Shown here in pieces: positions 1-6,892 of a DNA stretch of 20,981 bases (positions are counted from its first letter, which is position 1; each line of letters opens with the position of its first letter). This stretch comes from Tannerella sp. oral taxon 808 (GTDB taxonomy: Bacteria; Bacteroidota; Bacteroidia; Bacteroidales; Tannerellaceae), in assembly GCA_002890585.1 (NCBI GenBank), contig MIQB01000034.1, positions 1 through 20,981 of the forward strand. Direction: 5' to 3'. The position numbers and the translations under genes are program-made. Below the pieces are notes generated by a model, which saw nothing but the letters and a program-made list of their open reading frames with translations, was not told the DNA's origin and did no database searches.

Positions 1-68
1 TCGATGTGTGCGGTCATGGCGCTGTCCGAGCCGCGTGCTTTTTCCATGTGAAAAATTACGTAACCCAT
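1..68 (-). CDS. MobV/Pre-type relaxase, N-terminal fragment (runs off left edge)
   Basis: Reading the minus strand from the ATG at 68, the first 22 codons give a protein beginning MGYVIFHMEKARGSDSAMT and then AHI at the edge. This matches the start I know for Bacteroides MobB and the wider MobV/Pre plasmid-mobilisation family (a short beta strand, H-x-E/D-K, a Gly/Ser-rich turn, then S/T-A-H-I). Such relaxases nick DNA at an oriT and lead strand transfer during mobilisation. Only the N-terminus is visible, so catalytic residues cannot be checked. A second in-frame ATG lies seven codons in; the first was chosen because family members start with MGY/MGF. It is transcribed away from the core genes, so a mobile element probably begins here. 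The call rests on a short match, but the pattern is distinctive. Confidence 0.6.
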   Translation of the reverse strand, partial: MGYVIFHMEKARGSDSAMTAHI

Positions 69-504
69 GATCTTGGGGGCTTATTCTTTCATGATAATCT
101 TTGAGGTAACGGGGGAGGCGGGGAGTCCAGAGGGGTGCAGTCCCTCCGGCTTATTGGGCGATTTTTAGCGGACACGAAGTGCAGCGTGAAGAAAATCCCC
201 TAATAAGCTACGGCCTTTTCTTGCCTTAGAAAATATCCACCCGAATTGTAAAAGCCTCTCGTTGTGCACTAAGTGATAGTTAGATATTCTTTTTAGTCTT
301 GCAACGGTGCTGCAAATGCCAACCGTATTTCCGTGGCGCTTGCAGCGTCCCTGCAAACCTCCCTGCTGAAAAAAGCGGCTCTATTCTTCCATCAAACTTA
401 CGTTATCACAGCCTACGTATCCTTACAATCATCTATCAAACTTTCGCGGGTTTCCGATGGACACTCCTGTTGACTCCGGAAGGCCTCCGAACGATCGATG
501 TGAT
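69..504. other. Non-coding stretch between relaxase fragment and gldH; possible oriT side
   Basis: No ORF here looks like a real gene. The stretch holds a G-rich tract around 110-160, a short inverted repeat (CACT-AAGTG) near 268-276, and a two-unit palindromic repeat at 299-357 described separately. In mobilisable elements the oriT normally lies just upstream of the relaxase gene, so the 70-290 interval is the logical place for one. I cannot identify a nic site with confidence. The junction between mobile element and chromosome should lie somewhere between the relaxase start and the end of gldH. Confidence 0.35.
299..357 (-). repeat. Two-unit copy of the TTTGCAG-type 41-bp palindrome repeat
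   Basis: Two 18-base imperfect palindromes (TTGCAACGGTGCTGCAAA at 299-316 and TTGCAGCGTCCCTGCAAA at 340-357) start exactly 41 bp apart. The intervening bases (tgccaaccgtatttccgtgg core) are the reverse complement of the ACGGAAATACGGTTGGCA spacer found three times at about 17330-17433. So this is a small inverted copy, or remnant, of the right-hand array almost 17 kb away. Confidence 0.8.
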
Positions 505-987
505 TCAATGAGAGGCTTCGATGCGCAGGCCGATGGCTTCGATTCCGTTCAGCTGCTCGTCGCGCATACCTTGGCGGATGCCGATGGTGTATTGCCCCTT
601 GTGGGGGAAGTAGCGGCGGGTGCGGAGGGGGATGCCAAGGTGGTAGAGGGAGATGCCGGAGCCACGCCACTCGCCGTAGTCGTTGGCCAGCATGCACTCG
701 ATGGTGTCGTGCGTCATGGGCCCGACGGGGGGCTCTTCGGTGCAGAGCAGCCAGAGGTTTTGGTAGGGGTAGAGGTTGTTGCTGCGGATCTCAAGGGTGA
801 GGTCGTAGGGCGGGGTGTTGTCGGCGATGTCGAAGGTGAAATAGTAGACCTGATCTTTACTCCACGGCTTTTCTACGGCTTGGTAATGGTCGTAGAGGGC
901 CGTGTCGGTGCAGGCGGCGAGGAACGCGAGGGCGACCACGATCAGGCAGCAGCCGATGCCACGCATCCATTTATTGCGCCTGTTCAT
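505..987 (-). CDS. gldH: GldH family lipoprotein
   Basis: 160-residue lipoprotein. Residues 1-26 form a lipoprotein signal peptide: basic N-terminus, hydrophobic core, and lipobox LAAC with the lipidated cysteine at 26. The mature part (YDHYQ near the start, then beta-rich sequence with YDLTLEIRSNNLYPYQNLWL) is typical of GldH. That family is needed for gliding in Flavobacterium and is retained in many non-gliding Bacteroidales; its exact role here is unknown. It should be anchored in an envelope membrane facing the periplasm. The ATG at 987 lies inside the end of the upstream PSP1-domain gene (17-bp overlap in another frame), so the two are probably translationally coupled and last in an spt-PSP1-gldH operon. 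No convincing terminator follows the stop. Confidence 0.9.
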   Translation of the reverse strand: MNRRNKWMRGIGCCLIVVALAFLAACTDTALYDHYQAVEKPWSKDQVYYFTFDIADNTPPYDLTLEIRSNNLYPYQNLWLLCTEEPPVGPMTHDTIECMLANDYGEWRGSGISLYHLGIPLRTRRYFPHKGQYTIGIRQGMRDEQLNGIEAIGLRIEASH

Positions 988-2248
988 CGGGCGTTGGTTG
1001 TGGGTTATCGGCTGCTGGCTCCTTAGGCGCGGCGTTCGCGTCGGGCTTGGATGCTGGGGGAGCGGCCTGCGGTGTATTGCTGGTGGACGGGGTGGGGCGC
1101 TTGGGCTGCCCTTCGTTGGCGGCGTTTTTGGGGCGCCCGTTGGCGTTGCTGGCGGTTGTTTTTTTCTTCTTCTTCCTTTTACGGATGGGGTCGAAGCGGC
1201 TCACGTTGTCGTCCAAGATGTCGTGTGTGTCTGGCTTCTTGGCTTGCTTTTCGAGCGAATCAGGAAGCAGCGAATCGGGCTTGATGCCTTTTTGGTTCAT
1301 GTTGATCACGTCGAAGGCCTGCCGGGCGGTGAGGGTAACGAGGTCTTTGGCGGCCGTTTTGTCGGTCGAGTAGGTGATCTCGTGCTTGAAGAGGTCCATT
1401 TTGAAATAATAGTAGACGTGCTCCTTGGTTTCCAGCGTGATTTTACGTGAGGGCATTCCTTTTCGGGCTTCCACGTAGAGATCGACTTCGTAATTGACGC
1501 AGCATTTCAGTTTGCCGCATTGCCCGGCCAGCTTTTGCGGGTTCATGGAGATGTCTTGTAGGCGCGCGGCCTCGGTCGAGACGGAGGTGAAGTGCGACAT
1601 CCACGAGGCGCAGCAGAGTTCGCGTCCGCAGGGGCCGATGCCGCCGATGCGTCCGGCTTCTTGCCTGACGCCTATTTGCTTCATCTCAATGCGCACATGG
1701 AAGTTGTCGGCCAAGACGCGGATCAGTTGGCGGAAATCGACGCGCCCTTCGGCGATGTAATAGAAGATGGCCTTGTTGCCATCGCCTTGAAATTCCACAT
1801 CGCCGATCTTCATGGCCAACCCCAGTTCGGCGGCGATTTGTCGGGAGCGGATCATGGTCTCGTGTTCCCGGGCTTTGGCTTCTTGTGCGCGCTCAAGGTC
1901 GCAGGGGCGGGCGATGCGATAGATTTTTTTTGAGTCGGCTGTGCTTTGTCTGACGTTGTTTTTCCACATCTGGAAGAGGACGAGCTTGCCGGTCAATGTG
2001 ACCATGCCAACGTCGTGCCCCGGACTGGCCTCCACGGCCACCATGTCGCCTTTTTTGAGCGGGATACGGTCTTCGTTCAGATAGTATCCCTTGCGTGTAT
2101 TCTTGAATTGCACTTCCACGTAGGCCGTCGAGCGTTCCGCCTCAGGGATGTCGCACAGCCAGTCGTAGACAGAGAGTTTGTTTCCTGAGTTTTCACTGCA
2201 TCCCTTGCATTCCAGACAGCCTCTTTCCGTGTTCTGCACGAAATTCAT
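971..2248 (-). CDS. PSP1 domain protein, YaaT/RicT-like
   Basis: 425 residues. An N-terminal CxxCxxC cluster (C11, C14, C17) precedes the PSP1-type domain. Two conserved cysteine motifs follow: GPCGRELCC (C207, C212, C213) and GQCGKLKCC (C244, C249, C250). These match the Bacillus YaaT/RicT family, whose cysteines help bind Fe-S clusters in the Y-complex that influences RNase Y and developmental signalling. Bacteroidales lack that sporulation setting, so the role here is unknown. The last ~75 residues are a Lys-run followed by a Pro/Ala/Asn-rich, probably disordered tail. The gene starts 38 bp after spt and overlaps gldH, so all three are likely co-transcribed. Family assignment is firm; function is not. 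Confidence 0.88.
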   Translation of the reverse strand: MNFVQNTERGCLECKGCSENSGNKLSVYDWLCDIPEAERSTAYVEVQFKNTRKGYYLNEDRIPLKKGDMVAVEASPGHDVGMVTLTGKLVLFQMWKNNVRQSTADSKKIYRIARPCDLERAQEAKAREHETMIRSRQIAAELGLAMKIGDVEFQGDGNKAIFYYIAEGRVDFRQLIRVLADNFHVRIEMKQIGVRQEAGRIGGIGPCGRELCCASWMSHFTSVSTEAARLQDISMNPQKLAGQCGKLKCCVNYEVDLYVEARKGMPSRKITLETKEHVYYYFKMDLFKHEITYSTDKTAAKDLVTLTARQAFDVINMNQKGIKPDSLLPDSLEKQAKKPDTHDILDDNVSRFDPIRKRKKKKKTTASNANGRPKNAANEGQPKRPTPSTSNTPQAAPPASKPDANAAPKEPAADNPQPTPDEQAQ

Positions 2249-2286
2249 TGTTCGAGAGAGAAAAGGTGTGTTGTGGACGAAGTGGA

Positions 2287-3474
2287 TTAAGGGATAAGCG
2301 CGTGTTGCTTGAAGATTCTCCGGATCGCTTCCAAGGCGTAATCCAGCTGCTCGCGGGTGTGGGTAGCCATGAGGGAGAATCGGATTAGTGTGTCTTGCGA
2401 TGCCACGGCCGGCGAGACGACGGGGTTGACGAAGACGCCAGCGTCGAAGAGCTCCTTCACGATGAGGAAGGTCAAGTCGTTATCGCGGATGAAGAGCGGG
2501 ATGATGGGGGTGGATGTATGACCGATTTCGCAGCCCATCTGGCGGAAGCCGTCGAGGGCGTAATGGGTCAGTTCCCACAGGCGCTCCATGTGTTCGGGCT
2601 CGGTGAGCATGATGTCGAGCGCTGCATTGGCCGCAGCCACGGAGGCTGGGGTGCAGCTGGCACTGAATATATACGTACGCGCATGGTGGCGCAGGTAGTT
2701 GATCGTGTCGTGATCAGCGGCGATGAATCCGCCGAGCGAGGCGAACGATTTGCTGAAGGTGCCCATGATCAGATCCACGTCGTCCGACACGCCGAAATGG
2801 TCGCATGTGCCGCGCCCGCATTTTCCCAAGACGCCGATGCCGTGCGCCTCGTCCACCATCACGCTGGCGTTGTACTTCTTGGCCAGCCGAACGATCTCGG
2901 GCAGGTTAGCGATGTCGCCCTCCATGCTGAAGACGCCATCCATGACGATGAGCTTCACCTTGTCTGGCTCGCATTTCTGGAGCTGCCGCTCGAGCGATGC
3001 CATGTCGTTGTGTTTGTATTTCAGTTTGCGGGAGTAAGAGAGGCGGATACCCTCGATGATGGAAGCGTGGTTCAGCTCGTCCCAGATGATATAGTCCTCA
3101 CGCCCGGTGATGCAGGAGATGACGCCCTCGTTGACCTGAAAACCCGTCGAAAAGGAGATGGCCTCTTCTTTTCCGACAAAGGCGGCGAGGCGTTTTTCAA
3201 GTGCCACATGAATATCCAGCGTACCGTTCAGAAAGCGCGAGCCGGCGCATCCCGTGCCGTATTTGCGAATTGCTTCGATGGCGGCCTCTTTCACCTTCGG
3301 GTGGTTAGTCAGCCCTAAATAGGCGTTCGAGCCGAACATCAGCACCTTCTTTCCATCGATGAGGACTTCCGTGTCTTGGTCGCTTTGGATCTCGCGGAAG
3401 TAGGGATAAATGCCAGCGGCCTTTGCCCGTTGCGGGGCGTCGTACTTCGCTAACTTCTCTCTTAATAAGTTCAT
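2287..3474 (-). CDS. spt: Serine palmitoyltransferase (alpha-oxoamine synthase)
   Basis: 395-residue PLP-dependent enzyme that would condense L-serine with a long-chain acyl-CoA to 3-ketosphinganine, the first step of sphingolipid synthesis; sphingolipids are characteristic of Bacteroides, Porphyromonas and relatives. Visible features are SNAYLGLTNHP near the N-terminus, GTGCAGSRFLNGT, the DEAHGIGVLG motif, and TFSKSFASLGG with the PLP lysine at K242. It resembles the Bacteroides thetaiotaomicron enzyme (about 394 residues) along its whole length. A longer in-frame start at 3561 is rejected because a -7 promoter element lies at 3523-3530, inside that extension; the ATG at 3474 gives the family's normal start (MNLLREKLAKYD). 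The paralogue 2-amino-3-ketobutyrate CoA ligase (kbl) is the main alternative. First gene of the likely spt-PSP1-gldH operon. Confidence 0.88.
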   Translation of the reverse strand: MNLLREKLAKYDAPQRAKAAGIYPYFREIQSDQDTEVLIDGKKVLMFGSNAYLGLTNHPKVKEAAIEAIRKYGTGCAGSRFLNGTLDIHVALEKRLAAFVGKEEAISFSTGFQVNEGVISCITGREDYIIWDELNHASIIEGIRLSYSRKLKYKHNDMASLERQLQKCEPDKVKLIVMDGVFSMEGDIANLPEIVRLAKKYNASVMVDEAHGIGVLGKCGRGTCDHFGVSDDVDLIMGTFSKSFASLGGFIAADHDTINYLRHHARTYIFSASCTPASVAAANAALDIMLTEPEHMERLWELTHYALDGFRQMGCEIGHTSTPIIPLFIRDNDLTFLIVKELFDAGVFVNPVVSPAVASQDTLIRFSLMATHTREQLDYALEAIRRIFKQHALIP

Positions 3475-3522
3475 GTTTATGGGGGTTCTTTCCTTGTCTA
3501 TATGTACAAAAATTATCGGCGG

Positions 3523-3530
3523 CAAAAGTA
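3523..3530 (-). promoter_or_regulatory. Bacteroidetes -7 element of spt promoter
   Basis: Minus strand reads TACTTTTG followed by C, an exact TAnnTTTG match, 49-56 bp upstream of the chosen spt ATG. No clear -33 TTTG box is seen at the expected distance, so only the -7 half is supported. Confidence 0.6.
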
Positions 3531-3615
3531 GAAAAAAATGGCAGCGGCCTCTGGTAAACACTGAGATTCCGCCACATACGTAGCGCTCCCCGGGCGGGGC
3601 GGTCCCCGATGATTA

Positions 3616-4317
3616 TTACAAATAATAATCCCTCACCAACCTTTGGAAGGCATCCGTCCTTTGATGTGCAGTCGTTTCGATCGTCAACGTAGACGGTGTG
3701 TATGGGGCAGCGTGGCGAGCGAGCTCTGCCAGCAGGCGTTTGGGCTGTGCGCCCTCCACGGGGATGACGCGCGTCTCGCGGACGAGGTGCAACGAATCGG
3801 CTTCGGCCTGCCGCAGCAAGGCGCCGCGCTGCGCGTAGGGCAGGATCAGCGCGATACGTCCATCATCAGTGAGGTGCGCGGTGGCTTGGCGCAACAGCTC
3901 CGTGAGCGAGAGCGTGTCCGTATGGCGCGCTGTGCGACGTTTGGCTTCGGGGCACTTCAGCGACTCGTCGAAATAGGGCGGGTTGGAGACGATCAGGTCG
4001 TAGGGGGACGATGAGGTGTATGTGCGGAAGTCGGTGTGGAGGATGCAGATGCGTGTGGCGAAGGGCGAGGCGGCGACGTTCTCCGTGGCTTGCAGGCAGG
4101 CCTCTTGGTCGATATCGAGGGCTTCGATGTGAGCCTCCGTATTGCGTTGAGCAAGCATGAGTGCGATGAGGCCGCTGCCTGTGCCGACGTCAGCGATCCG
4201 GCGTGCACCGGACGTGTCGGCCCAGGCGCCGAGCAGGCAGCCGTCTGTGCCGACCTTCATGGCGCAACGGTCATGACGGACGGTGAATTGCTTGAAGCGG
4301 AAATAGGGATTGGACAT
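3616..4317 (-). CDS. yfiC: YfiC/TrmN6-like tRNA1(Val) A37 N6-methyltransferase
   Basis: 233-residue class I SAM-dependent methyltransferase. After a conserved FRFKQFTVRHDRCAMKVGTD segment comes SAM motif I (DVGTGSGLIALMLA), then the acidic strand ALDID and the NPPY catalytic motif (SNPPYFDES) typical of N6-adenine methyltransferases. This order and length fit the YfiC family, which methylates A37 of tRNA1(Val) in E. coli. The start is the ATG at 4317 (MSNPYFRFKQF). An upstream TTG at 4335 would add six codons but overlaps a terminator T-tract. The gene lies 141 bp after fumC and ends 141 bp before the spt ATG. Just past its stop is a perfect 8-bp inverted repeat (GATTATTA/TAATAATC) without a T-run. 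Substrate specificity is inferred from the family. Confidence 0.85.
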   Translation of the reverse strand: MSNPYFRFKQFTVRHDRCAMKVGTDGCLLGAWADTSGARRIADVGTGSGLIALMLAQRNTEAHIEALDIDQEACLQATENVAASPFATRICILHTDFRTYTSSSPYDLIVSNPPYFDESLKCPEAKRRTARHTDTLSLTELLRQATAHLTDDGRIALILPYAQRGALLRQAEADSLHLVRETRVIPVEGAQPKRLLAELARHAAPYTPSTLTIETTAHQRTDAFQRLVRDYYL

Positions 4318-4333
4318 GTGTGCTCGATCTGGC

Positions 4334-4369
4334 AAAAAAATCCCTCCCGGCGCTCACGCGTGGGGAGGG
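4334..4369 (-). terminator. Rho-independent terminator of fumC
   Basis: On the minus strand CCCTCCC and GGGAGGG arms (4363-4369 and 4342-4348) enclose a 14-base loop containing an inner CGC/GCG pairing, followed by ATTTTTTT. It sits 90-125 bp after the fumC stop. Oddly, the T-tract ends only 16 bp before the next ATG (yfiC), so it may also act as a leader attenuator for that gene. Confidence 0.8.
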
Positions 4370-4458
4370 TCAATATGAAAACTATTTTGTGATTAACGCT
4401 CAAATTGTTTGGCTTTCAACCTCACAAATCAAGAGTTCTCTTCGGTGCGGCGAGCCTT

Positions 4459-5859
4459 TTATTTCAGGCTGCCGACCATATCTTCTGGCCGCACCCAAGC
4501 GTCGAACTGCTCCGGGGTGACGTAGCCTAAACGGATGGCTTCCTCGCGCAGTGTTGTGCCGTTGCGGTGCGCCGTGTTGGCGATTTCTGCTGCCTTGTAG
4601 TATCCGATCTTCGTGTTGAGCGCCGTGACGAGCATCAGGCTGTTGTTGACTAACTCCTTGATGCGTGCTTCGTTCGGACGGATGCCGCTCACGCAGTGCT
4701 CCTCGAAGCTGACGCAGGCGTCGCCGATGAGGCGGGCCGACTGCAGGAAGTTGGCGCAGATGACGGGCTTGAACACGTTCAGCTCGTAGTGCCCCTGCGT
4801 GCCACCTACGGAGACGGCCACGTCGTTGCCCATCACCTGTGCGGCCACCATCGTGACAGCCTCGCACTGCGTCGGGTTCACCTTGCCCGGCATGATGGAG
4901 CTGCCCGGTTCGTTGGCCGGGATGATGATCTCGCCGATGCCGCTGCGGGGGCCGGAGGCCATCATGCGGACGTCGTTGGCGATCTTGTTGAGCGACACGG
5001 CCAACTGCTTCAGTGCACCGTGAGCCTCCACCATCGCGTCGTGTGCGGCGAGTGCCTCGAACTTATTCTCAGCCGTCACGAAGGGCAGCCCGGTGAACTC
5101 GGCGATGTAGCGCGCTACGACCACGTCGTAACCCTTCGGCGTGTTGATGCCCGTGCCGACGGCTGTGCCTCCGAGGGCCAGTTCGCCGAGGTGCGCCAGC
5201 GTGTTGCGGAGCGCGCGGAGGCCGTGATCTAACTGCGAGGCATAACCCGAAAACTCCTGCCCGAGCGTCAGCGGCGTGGCGTCCATCAGGTGTGTGCGAC
5301 CGATTTTGACGATGTCTTTGAACTCCGCTGACTTCTTCCGCAATGCGTCGCGCAGCCGCTCCACACCGGGGATGGTCGTCTCCATCACCATCTTGTAAGC
5401 CGCGATGTGCATACCTGTGGGGAAGGTGTCGTTCGAGGATTGCGACTTGTTCACGTCGTCGTTCGGCTGGAGCGTCTTCTCGCCCTCCCCGATCTTCTTG
5501 CCCGCCAGCTGGTGTGCCCGGTTAGCGATCACCTCGTTGACGTTCATGTTCGATTGCGTGCCCGATCCCGTCTGCCAGATGACGAGCGGGAACTGATCGT
5601 CGAGCTTCCCCTCAAGGATCTCGTCGCACACCCGGGCGATGAGGTCGCGCTTCTCCACTGGCAGCACGCCCAGTTCGTGGTTGGCGTAAGCCGCAGCCTT
5701 TTTGAGGTAAGCAAAACCGTAGATCACCTCTCGTGGCATGGAGGCCGAGGGTCCGATCTTGAAATTGTTTCGCGAGCGCTCCGTCTGCGCTCCCCAGAGC
5801 TTGTCGGCGGGGACTTTCACCTCGCCCATCGTGTCTTTTTCGATTCTAAAATCTGCCAT
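4459..5859 (-). CDS. fumC: Fumarate hydratase class II
   Basis: 466 residues, the usual length for class II (iron-independent) fumarase, which interconverts fumarate and malate in the cytoplasm. Seen in order: MGEVKVPADKLWGAQTERS near the N-terminus, GSGTQSNMNVNEVIANRA, SSNDTFPTGMHIAA, the GRTHLMDATPLTLGQE segment, and the superfamily signature GSSIMPGKVNPTQ near residue 320. The ATG at 5859 (MADFRIEKDTMG) is chosen over an in-frame start at 5919 because a -7 promoter box at 5917-5924 overlaps the latter. The gene appears monocistronic: its own promoter upstream and a hairpin terminator downstream. The close relatives aspartase and argininosuccinate lyase are less likely given the NFKIG and SSND context. 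Confidence 0.95.
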   Translation of the reverse strand: MADFRIEKDTMGEVKVPADKLWGAQTERSRNNFKIGPSASMPREVIYGFAYLKKAAAYANHELGVLPVEKRDLIARVCDEILEGKLDDQFPLVIWQTGSGTQSNMNVNEVIANRAHQLAGKKIGEGEKTLQPNDDVNKSQSSNDTFPTGMHIAAYKMVMETTIPGVERLRDALRKKSAEFKDIVKIGRTHLMDATPLTLGQEFSGYASQLDHGLRALRNTLAHLGELALGGTAVGTGINTPKGYDVVVARYIAEFTGLPFVTAENKFEALAAHDAMVEAHGALKQLAVSLNKIANDVRMMASGPRSGIGEIIIPANEPGSSIMPGKVNPTQCEAVTMVAAQVMGNDVAVSVGGTQGHYELNVFKPVICANFLQSARLIGDACVSFEEHCVSGIRPNEARIKELVNNSLMLVTALNTKIGYYKAAEIANTAHRNGTTLREEAIRLGYVTPEQFDAWVRPEDMVGSLK

Positions 5860-5916
5860 TGTCTTATCGTTTTTGAGTGATATCGTTATTTCTCTGTCCT
5901 TGGTAACAACTGAGGG

Positions 5917-5924
5917 CAAAAGTA
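5917..5924 (-). promoter_or_regulatory. Bacteroidetes -7 element of fumC promoter
   Basis: Minus strand TACTTTTG followed by CCC, an exact TAnnTTTG match, 58-65 bp upstream of the fumC ATG. A TTGG lies about 14 bases further upstream, closer than the usual -33 spacing. Confidence 0.6.
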
Positions 5925-6276
5925 TGTGTTCTTACCAATTGCTTTTTCTCGGGTTGTTATAGCCACACTGCGGTCGATTGCAAACCATTAGAAATGACAT
6001 GCCGGGGAACCTGTAGAGGCGAAAGATTCCCCTCCCCCACAGGCCTCAAACATTTTTTCCCTGACAAAATGCAGCAGGGCTCAAGTGAAATACACGCGCG
6101 CCCCTCCATTTCCAGCTCGCGAAGCCATAAAACCGCAGTCCGACAGGGCAGAAGCAAACGATTCTCCACCCAAACCGACCCTCGACAAGCCTTTTAAGAG
6201 CCAATCAGGGGTGAAACCGCCCTCAAACGACCCAAAAGCCTTGCATTTAAGCCATTTTTCGTCTGTTTTATACCGT
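5925..6276. other. Non-coding stretch upstream of fumC and of the palindrome array
   Basis: No credible ORF. The only structure I see is a pair of interleaved complementary segments: GGGGAA (6004-6009) with TTCCCC (6027-6032), and CCTGT (6010-6014) with ACAGG (6039-6043). Together they could form an H-type pseudoknot or two competing hairpins. From about 6240 the sequence becomes AT-rich and leads into the 41-bp palindrome array. Confidence 0.35.
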
Positions 6277-6702
6277 TCGGAACTTCCCGATCGAATTGCA
6301 TATCATGTTATACTTTTTCGGAAGTTCCCGATAAGCTATTACAATGAGTTACATATCTTCGGAATATTCCGATTATATGATACATACAAAAATAAACCAT
6401 CGGAACTTCCCGAAGAGATTTAATATATCGTTTACAAGTCTTCGGGAAATTCCGAAAGTCTTAAAATATATATCACTATTATTCGGGAAATCCCGATTAA
6501 TAGAAATCAATTGAACAAACTCTTCGGGAAACTCCGAATTATTGAAAAAGTACGTTTTCAGCTTATCGGGAAAATCCGAACAATTGAAAACATATAAAAT
6601 AAGCATTCGGGAAAACCCGAACAGATAAAACATCATAGATCAACCTATCGGAACAACCCGAACGATAGAAATAAACAAGAATATACGATCGGAAAATCCC
6701 GA
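6277..6702. repeat. Array of 11 phased 14-bp palindromes, 41-bp period
   Basis: Eleven 14-base imperfect palindromes start at 6277, 6318, 6359, 6400, 6442, 6483, 6524, 6566, 6607, 6648 and 6689, so the step is 41 bp eight times and 42 bp twice. All eleven fit TCGGRANNNYCCGA; 6359 is a perfect palindrome (TCGGAATATTCCGA). Changes within the palindrome at the paired positions 5 and 10 are transitions only. The first four units share TCGGAA on the left, and the middle units have TCGGGAA. Spacers are 27-28 bp, AT-rich and mostly unlike one another, though units 6-10 are often followed by a faint ACRATWGAAA-like tract, suggesting decay from a common unit. The array lies between divergent fumC and the DUF6261-like gene and ends 22 bp before a -7 promoter box. 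Function unknown. Confidence 0.95.
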
Positions 6703-6724
6703 TGTATATAAACCTAAAAAAATA

Positions 6725-6732
6725 TACCTTTG
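6725..6732 (+). promoter_or_regulatory. Bacteroidetes -7 element for the DUF6261-like gene
   Basis: TACCTTTG followed by CCC is an exact TAnnTTTG match on the plus strand. It implies a transcript starting near 6738 with a ~155-base leader before the ATG at 6893. The expected -33 region has no TTTG box; the last palindrome of the array (6689-6702) occupies that neighbourhood, centred near -42. Confidence 0.5.
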
Positions 6733-6892
6733 CCCTGGCTTTTCAAGGATAAAATAGATGTCCGCAAGGCCTCCACAACGCCCTGCAAGGGCCGCGCAGA
6801 GAGCCGCAGACAGAGATCGTGCCCGAAATGGCATGAAAAAGGAATCCGCGAAGGGTGCACAGCGTGATTCTTACATATAAATAATAGGAGAG

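Noticed and set aside
2395..3318. 307-codon plus-strand ORF inside spt
   Set aside because: Antisense shadow of a well-recognised PLP enzyme.
3475..3561. N-terminal extension of spt (MFTRGRCHFF...)
   Set aside because: Contains the -7 promoter box at 3523-3530 and is absent from family members.
5860..5919. N-terminal extension of fumC
   Set aside because: Its start codon overlaps the promoter box at 5917-5924, and fumarases normally begin near MADFRIEKD.
6277..6702. CRISPR array
   Set aside because: Repeats are 14 bp and vary within an R/Y pattern, spacers are faintly related, and no cas gene is in the window. Canonical CRISPR repeats are longer and near identical.
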